Shown here: positions 57,868 to 64,000 of the stretch, piece by piece
How the letters are laid out: each line of letters begins with the position of its first letter
Numbering within the stretch: the stretch's first letter is position 1
Source: Dichomitus squalens LYAD-421 SS1
Taxonomy: Eukaryota; Basidiomycota; Agaricomycetes; Polyporales; Polyporaceae
Direction of reading: 5' to 3'
DNA length: 64,000 nt
Assembly (NCBI RefSeq): GCF_000275845.1
Contig: NW_006766889.1
Span: 1,097,565 to 1,161,564, forward strand
Notes under the pieces: model-generated
Told to the model about the DNA's origin: nothing
The model's database searches: none
The model's input: only the letters and a program-made list of their open reading frames with translations
Program-made: the position numbers and the translations under genes

Positions 57868-60266
57868 TCACAATTTTGCCGCCGTTCGTCCACCTCCTGA
57901 TCCGTAGACAATCGCAACGTCGGACTGAACGCGGTCCTTCTGCAATTTCTTTGTCCTGCGGACGTTCTCCAAGGCTGTGTCAAGGCCACCCTCCAGAACC
58001 CAACGGCGGAACACCTCCACGTCGTTCTGAGCCTCGGGCTCCCCTTCATTGACGGCCCAGATGGCTTGCTCGAGCAGATAGAGGCTTGATGCGACATGGC
58101 AGAAGAGGAACAAGGCGGGCCGGGGGAGAAGCGGGTGGATCGGTCCCTTATAGGCATTCGCTAGCTCGTCAACGGCGAGGCGAAGGAAGGCTAAGGGACC
58201 GCCCAGAGGTTCGGAGAGCGATCTGGAGCACGACTGCAGGACCTCGTGCGCCCACTGAGATGACACGGTGAGGAGAGTGCGTGCAAATGGGTGAACGGCA
58301 GGACCTACCTTCACGAATGCATCCATCGCAGTTGACTTCTCGGCCGCACGGACCAAGTCGAGGGAGAGCACGGTGATCGTGCCCTCCCAAATCTTCTCCA
58401 CGATGCCGTCTGGAATCAACCTTCAGAGTATCAGGCAAGCCGTGTCATCACATGGCGCAATCACACTCACTTGGCGATTCCATTCTCCTCCATGTATCCT
58501 TCGCCTCCAAGGCAGGCCATGCACTCCTCCATGGCGGTCACGCACTTCTCGGCGGTGAACGCCTTGATGGCAGGCGTAAGCAACCTCAGCCTCAGCCCCT
58601 CGCTCTCACTCGCCACCCCGCACTCCGCCTTTCCCAACAGCACGATTGACCCGAACGTCAGCTGCAACAGCGCCCGATACAACACATGCAGCTTCGCCAG
58701 TTCGGCCACATGCAACGGCGTGTCCTTCAGCAGCTGCGTCCCGCTGCGGATTTTCCGCACGCTCGAGTATGCGGTCGCAATCGCGAGGCATTTGCGGAGG
58801 TACCCAACAGACCCGACGGCGGAATGGGTGCGCGTGATATTGAGGACAGGCGTGATGAGCTTCACGCCTTGGTTGGGTTCTCCAAGGAGGAACGCTTGGG
58901 CGCCGTTGATGGAGAGCTCGGCCGTCGGGACGATCTTGGTGCCGAATTTGTTCTTGAGACGGTGAATGAATATGTTGTTCGTAACGGCCGACGGCCGTGG
59001 AGCTCCGGGGTCGCGAACGAGCGGGAGGCGGACGGGAACCAGGAAGAGGGACAGCCCACGAGAGCCGTCCTCTGGCCGGCCAGTACGCGCGAGTGCAAGC
59101 GCGACATCGCTGTCTGTCGCCGACGAAAACCACTTGAAGCCATCGAGTTTGTAACGGGGTCCGTACTCGTCGTGCTGGGAGGCTGTATCTGGTACAGCCA
59201 CCGTCTCTGTGCGCGATACGTCGGAACCTCCAGGCCGCTGTATCAACAGTGGCGTTAGATGACATTATACACACCCCGTCATGTATGTCACATAAGTAGC
59301 CGGTTAGTAGCACGAATATGGTCCATACCTCGGTCATCCATTGTCCAGCGGTGTACGCTGCGGCAGGGTCCCGACTGATTTCCGTATCGTGCAGATTGAA
59401 AGCGATAGGAGATAGCGGAGGATTCTGTTGTCAGAGCGTGTGACTGCCGGACGACTGTGCAAGGGACGGACCTGGTGAGCCTTGCGAGAACGTCTCGCTT
59501 CAGGGTCTCAGACCCGATAAGCTCAATCACTACCAAGAAAAAGTCAGCGCAACGATTAAATGGTGCATTGAACAAAGGCTGCTAAGACCATCGCTCCCTC
59601 AGGTCACGCGAACCTCCATTGAAACCCACCTCGGGCGACGCCATCTGTCATGCTCATTGGACAGTCTGTCTACAACGGCTTCAGTCATAGATCTGCCATG
59701 CTACACAACTCAGAATCAGGGAAGATGCTCACAACATCGGAGTCGGCGGTGGCAAGGAAGAGCTTGGCAAAGCCGTATGGCCTGCTGTGTTCACCATACT
59801 TCCTTTCGTACGCGATCGAAACAAGCCCTTCGCGATGAAAGATGTCTTTCATGCGACGCCATCCTTCCGAAGTCCGGAGCTCGTCAACGCGCCTGCCCCA
59901 ATTGTCATACTGGATGAGCTGGGGTGGAGTGGAGAGCTTGCTCGTCTCTCGTAAAGCTATGGGTGAATCGCCGTCAGAACGCCGTCGCGCATGCGCAGCA
60001 CAATGATGTAATGATGCATATGGCTCACTTGTCAGCACTTCTCCGCCGAAGCGTTCCAGGTCTTCGTCAACATCCCTGAACACATCACGGGGAAGGATGC
60101 GCTTCAAAAGCGAAGGTAGGGCCGGGTCGGTGGCGTATGGATTTCCTTCCTCGAAAGGAACCTATCGAACGCAGGTGGGTCAAAAGTTGGCTTCAAAGCC
60201 CATCATCTCACAATGTGAAGATCACGGTTGCATTCTCACCGGCTGGAATCCCTCTTCGATACGCAT
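57868..60266 (-). CDS. Acyl-CoA dehydrogenase family protein (AidB/ACAD-like)
   Basis: A flavoprotein of the acyl-CoA dehydrogenase fold with an N-terminal extension as in AidB. Exon 1 is only 27 coding bases (60266-60240, MRIEEGFQP) and joins to VPFEEGNPYATDPALPSLLKRILP. Later parts are PPQLIQYDNWGRRVDELRTSEGW, CPMSMTDGVARVIELIG, AYTAGQWMTERPGGSDVSRTET, the FAD-site YKLDGFKWFSSATDSDVAL, GVKLITPVLNITRTHSAVG and EECMACLGGEGYMEEN, and a C-terminal helical region to VYGSGGGRTAAKL. About eight introns are used. Substrate and physiological role are uncertain; in bacteria AidB is linked to alkylation damage, in eukaryotes ACAD11-like enzymes handle long-chain substrates. Confidence 0.9.
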
Positions 60267-60888
60267 TGCAACACTGATACGAGGATTGCGAATGATTGTT
60301 TGTTGGGTTCAAGGTCAACGGTTAGGGCAGCAATGACCGTGAGGGTATGCGCATGCTGCGGTGGCCTGTCACCATGTGCATTGAAGAGGTTGGCATCCGG
60401 TGACGAGAAGTAGCCGCATGCGAGCGGAAAAACACGCGCTGGGGCGGGATGCACCCGGCATGCCTGGAAGCTGTGCCCTCTGGCGATATTCCGCTTTTGG
60501 CAGGTATCAAAGTTCGCCACCGGGCGCTCACCGCGATTGCACATCTTCGACATCAGCAGCCTTTACAACACAGAACGACCTTGTGTTGGGAGCTTCGACT
60601 ACATATGTCGTCAGAGGTCACATGGCTTTGATAGACATGAACCCGACCCCAGACAGAGTGCCATCTCCATTTGTATCCGTCGGAGTCAATCACTAGTGGT
60701 AGCCGTTCACAGCCCGTGGGATGCTGGAGTGCATATGTGCTAATCGTGTTTGTGAAATATCGTGTGCATCATAGGTGTCAGAGTTGCATGAGTGAGGCTA
60801 CAGATACAAGTCTAGCGATTGCCGATGGCCGACGGCAAAGAGCCGACAAGAGGCGGTCTGATTGAATCCAAAAACACCTCAAACAGAA
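60267..60888. other. Intergenic
   Basis: About 620 bases upstream of the acyl-CoA dehydrogenase gene and downstream of the membrane flavoprotein gene. Only short frames without domains. Confidence 0.5.
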
Positions 60889-62818
60889 TCACGAATCCCA
60901 GATAGCCCCAAATGCAGGGATCCCTCTACTCATCATACCATAGACAACCTTCTTCGTCAAGGGTTCGTTGGAGATGATAACGACAGCCTCAGCATTGAAT
61001 GTGCGCACGAGACGGTAAGTGAGTTTGACCATGTCAGGCTTTCCATGTTCCCGAGTGTCTAAAAAGGAAGATTGATTGAATCAACACAAGTCAAAGCGAG
61101 GTATTTCGGCACATGGCATACCGTAGATGACAGCATTGGGGTTGGCCTCGAGCAGAGAATCGACCAGCTTGTCGCCGAAGGTCTTCCGGACATTCGGGGC
61201 CGTCCAGAGAAGCTGATACGGTACCTTCTTCGCGAAGACCACCGGAGCGATAGGTCCAATCCCGCTGCCTGTCGCCACAAGGACCACACGGCGGAAGAGA
61301 GGCGAGACCGCGACAACACCGAAAGTGGGAATGTCGCGGACCCAGATCTCCGTCGGAGGCTTGGCAATCTGCTCGCTCGTCCAGTCGCCGGCGCGCGAGA
61401 CCACGGCCGAATATCCCTTGGCGCCGGGCGCAGAGATAGTCGCGAACGAGTGCCACTCGAAGAGCGGGCTGTGCGACATTCGCGTGAAGTGTCCGGGCTG
61501 AGTATCCACTATAACAAGTCTAGATGAGCGGCCGCCGCTGAGGTGGCGGAAAGGCGGCGCAGAAGTATGAAGTGAAACTTCAACAGAAGACTAACCGTAG
61601 TCGAAATACAGCCGAACGCAGTGGTTCGAGAGCACTTCTGCCCGGACCGGGACCTTGCGCAGACGCAGCCAAGGGAGGATGATCGACCAGGTCATGATCA
61701 GGACCAGCCAGAAGGGCGGCGCCTGCACGACGGCCTGGCCGAGCGTCTGACCTGGCCGTTTGTAGTCCTTGATAAGGAACATAATCTGTGACGCCAGGAA
61801 GCTTGAGAAAAAGAAGCAGATAATTGAGTCGATGAGAGCGCTACTTACGAGACACCATACGAGCGCGATGGCCGTCCATCCGCTGAATCGGTGGGTCATT
61901 TCGAAGGTGTCGTGATGCCGGGTCCGAGAGCGCGGGTAAGCAAAGACAATCATAGCCAGCAGAAGAGCCAGTATAACGTAAGCGAAGACGATGGTAGGGA
62001 CGGTAATCTTCAAACCATGTAAGCACAGTAACAGAATGGAAAAGAAATCACGAGCGAACCTTGTCCTTATGAATGAATTGCTGAGTGGCCTTCGCAGCAA
62101 AGAGGATCAGCCATAAGGTGCCGCTTACCGCTGCCCCGGAGTGAACTGGGGAAGGCGCAGAAGGCAGTATTCAGCAACGACAGGGCTTATCAGACAGGAA
62201 CAACGGCAGGAACTTACTGCCCCCGATGCTGTAGACACGTCCAACAATCCTTCGAATCCAAAGCGGCCATCTAAGCGTCTACAGTCAGCTCAATCAAGCT
62301 TCTTGGGAACGCCAGGGACTGGTCGTCTGTTGAAGAGCAACCTACGTGTTAGGCACCCAGCGAGCGACAACAAAGAACGTGTTGATCACATAGGCCTGGC
62401 GCATGAGAATGGCGACGAACAGGTTGGCGATGGAGACCTTGCCGAGGTAGTTGGCGTCCGTGCTGCCTCGGACGCAGGTTGCGATGAAGATGGACATATT
62501 GACGATAAAAACGATGCCGAATAACCGCCGATAGAGAGAGAAGATCTGGAAGCGGACGTTGCGGAGGAAGCGACCGTGCGTCTTTTCGGGGAGCTCATCC
62601 TCTAAATACCCATCCCAGACAGGACCGCCCTTCTCGAAGGATATGTCACTGCTGTTGTAGGTAGACACGACGGTTGACGGGGCTGGAGACTTCTCGAGGG
62701 CATACGGGGAGACTGGCACGACGCGCACGTGGGCGGGCTTGGGGGCGACGGGGATCGTATCGACGGTCGTCGAGGTCTTTTCGTCGTGAGAGGAGGTAGA
62801 GCTGGGAGTTGCGGTCAT
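60889..62818 (-). CDS. Membrane flavoprotein, TmpA / ferric-reductase-like
   Basis: An N-terminal cytosolic segment (MTATPSSTSSHDEK...) is followed by several helices (LFGIVFIVNMSIFIATCV; TIVFAYVILALLLAMIVFAY; PFWLVLIMTWSIILPWL), with His in FEMTHRFSGW in a helix. A soluble oxidoreductase part comes next: FAD-side DTQPGHFTRMSHSPLFEWHSF, WVRDIPTFGVVAVSPLF, the nucleotide-binding VVLVATGSGIGPIAPVV, then YQLLWTAPNVRKTFGDKLVDSLLE and the conserved end MMSRGIPAFGAIWDS. This is the layout of fungal TmpA-type putative membrane flavoproteins, related to ferric reductase/NADPH oxidase modules; electron acceptor unknown. An in-frame ATG at 62932 would lengthen the N-terminus by 38 residues. Several short introns are present. 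Confidence 0.8.
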
Positions 62819-64000
62819 GGCGGTTGGCGGAACCGGTATCAAGGGAAGGAAAGGGGAAGGCGGAGCTCCTAGATGGGATGCTGGGAAGTCAGGAAGAAGT
62901 CGGTCGGTATAATATACCCGCTCACTTGCCACTCTGGCCTAGGCCAGGCGGCTCCGCTCCAGAAGTCTGCAAATTCGCCAAGCGCACATTGTGTCGAAGA
63001 GTCGGAACTGGGCATGCGGGAAACCTGCCCTGGCAAACAAATGCTGTGACAGATCTCAATCACTTGTTCCGAGATCGGGACTTGCGATATGTAAATCGGT
63101 CCCTTAAGCAGGTGCGAATCTCGAGAAGTCGAGATTCAGGGTACTAGAGTGCAGATGAAGTGCAATGTACGAGGCTGGAGAAGAGTGGAATTGATTTGTA
63201 TGTGCATGCCAATTCTGTGAGAACTTCACAACCACGTACACTCTGGTCTGTGGTTGCACAACCCGAGCATCGCGATGACGCGGGAAGGCGCGATATTCCG
63301 CCGAGAGCGTAGTACGCGCTAGAAGGCATCAATAGACTGGAGTGGTAGAGCGTTTGGTTGGACATGTGGACCTGGATAAGGACATGTCAACTCTGCGACG
63401 GACGCCTTGATACCTGATATGACAAACCAATACGATGAAGATTTCAAAAACACTCGTACACTTGAATGGGCATTGTTCAGTTCATCGGTCCAGTGTCAAG
63501 AGCGGGCCGGTGGCGAGCTGTCGAGCCAAAAAAAATTCAGCAATGGCAAGTCGGCGTTGATGAATCTAGTGCCAATATACGACATACTCCCTCATGGAGA
63601 TAAAGCGAGCGTGGAAGAGCAACCTTCATGATACGGCTGCTTCAAAGCGAGCCTCCGATCCAGATCATACGCGACATAGGGGACTGCAGCTTCTCACAGT
63701 GAACGAGAGATACGTTGCCGCAGGATGATTAAGTAATGCCGAAGGTAACCTCGGAGACATACCAACCGTGGATATCCAAGGCGTACATGCCGGAGTTAGG
63801 GGATTGCATCCAGTATCAAAGGCCGGGGATCTCCACGACCCCGATCCGATGGGCGCAGACAATCTGCTCCGTTCGCGTCTTTGCCGGACCCGACGCAGGT
63901 CAACGAAAGACCGACACCACCATTTTCTGGTAGGATGGAGTGATTTAGCTTGCGAACTGTCGAGGTTTTGGCGCGGACAGCGATCTAGACTTGATGGTCC
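62819..64000. other. Upstream and terminal region, no supported gene
   Basis: Contains the upstream region of the membrane flavoprotein gene. Frames at 62809-63147, 63407-63631 and 63736-63933 are short and domain-free. Confidence 0.5.

Overview
The window is genomic DNA from a filamentous basidiomycete, most likely a wood-decay Agaricomycete of the Polyporales type. This is inferred from dense genes with many short (about 50-90 nt) GT-AG introns, an aryl-alcohol-dehydrogenase-type aldo/keto reductase pair, a microsomal P450, HET, DUF6533 and DUF6535 families, and basidiomycete-style septins and Zn2Cys6 regulators. No prokaryotic signals were seen. There is one assembly gap (Ns, 52355-52563).

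Layout. 1-6400: a possible retroelement end, then a tandem pair of aldo/keto reductase genes, the first a pseudogene (2118-3640) and the second intact (4865-6383). 6784-11143 (minus): mitochondrial CDP-DAG synthase TAM41 and a P450. 11144-14110: gene-poor. 14111-20205: a nucleoside-diphosphate-kinase-like pseudoenzyme with a repeat tail (+), THI4 (-) and chorismate mutase (+). 20652-31787 (all minus): a cluster of two atypical septins and Zn2Cys6 proteins. In it the second septin reads in frame, through consensus introns, into a protein with two Zn2Cys6 clusters; the next gene carries a third cluster split at the same intron position. 33189-38299 (+): ILV3 and an intronless HET-domain protein. 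38502-41657 (-): a DUF6533 membrane protein and a 72-aa glutamate-rich protein assembled from four tiny exons. 43229-45448: EAF7 (+) converging on RPL17/uL22 (-). 45605-46360: a MULE-like DNA transposon with 109-bp terminal inverted repeats and a perfect 9-bp target duplication, inserted just upstream of RPL17 and carrying an acidic reading frame. 46702-50458: a DUF6535 gene (+) and an uncharacterised gene (-). 52621-62818: an EthD-like barrel protein, ALG6 divergent from the proteasome chaperone NAS2/PSMD9, an AidB/ACAD-like acyl-CoA dehydrogenase, and a TmpA-like membrane flavoprotein.

Most identified genes are housekeeping or primary metabolism (cardiolipin precursor, thiamine, aromatic and branched-chain amino acids, N-glycosylation, proteasome assembly, NuA4, ribosome). 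They sit beside lineage-specific accessory genes. The most unusual features are the septin/Zn2Cys6 region, the MULE-like element, the histidine-less NDPK-like protein and the small Glu/Tyr-rich protein. All exon structures were read by eye from splice consensus and frame continuity; no transcript evidence or database search was available.
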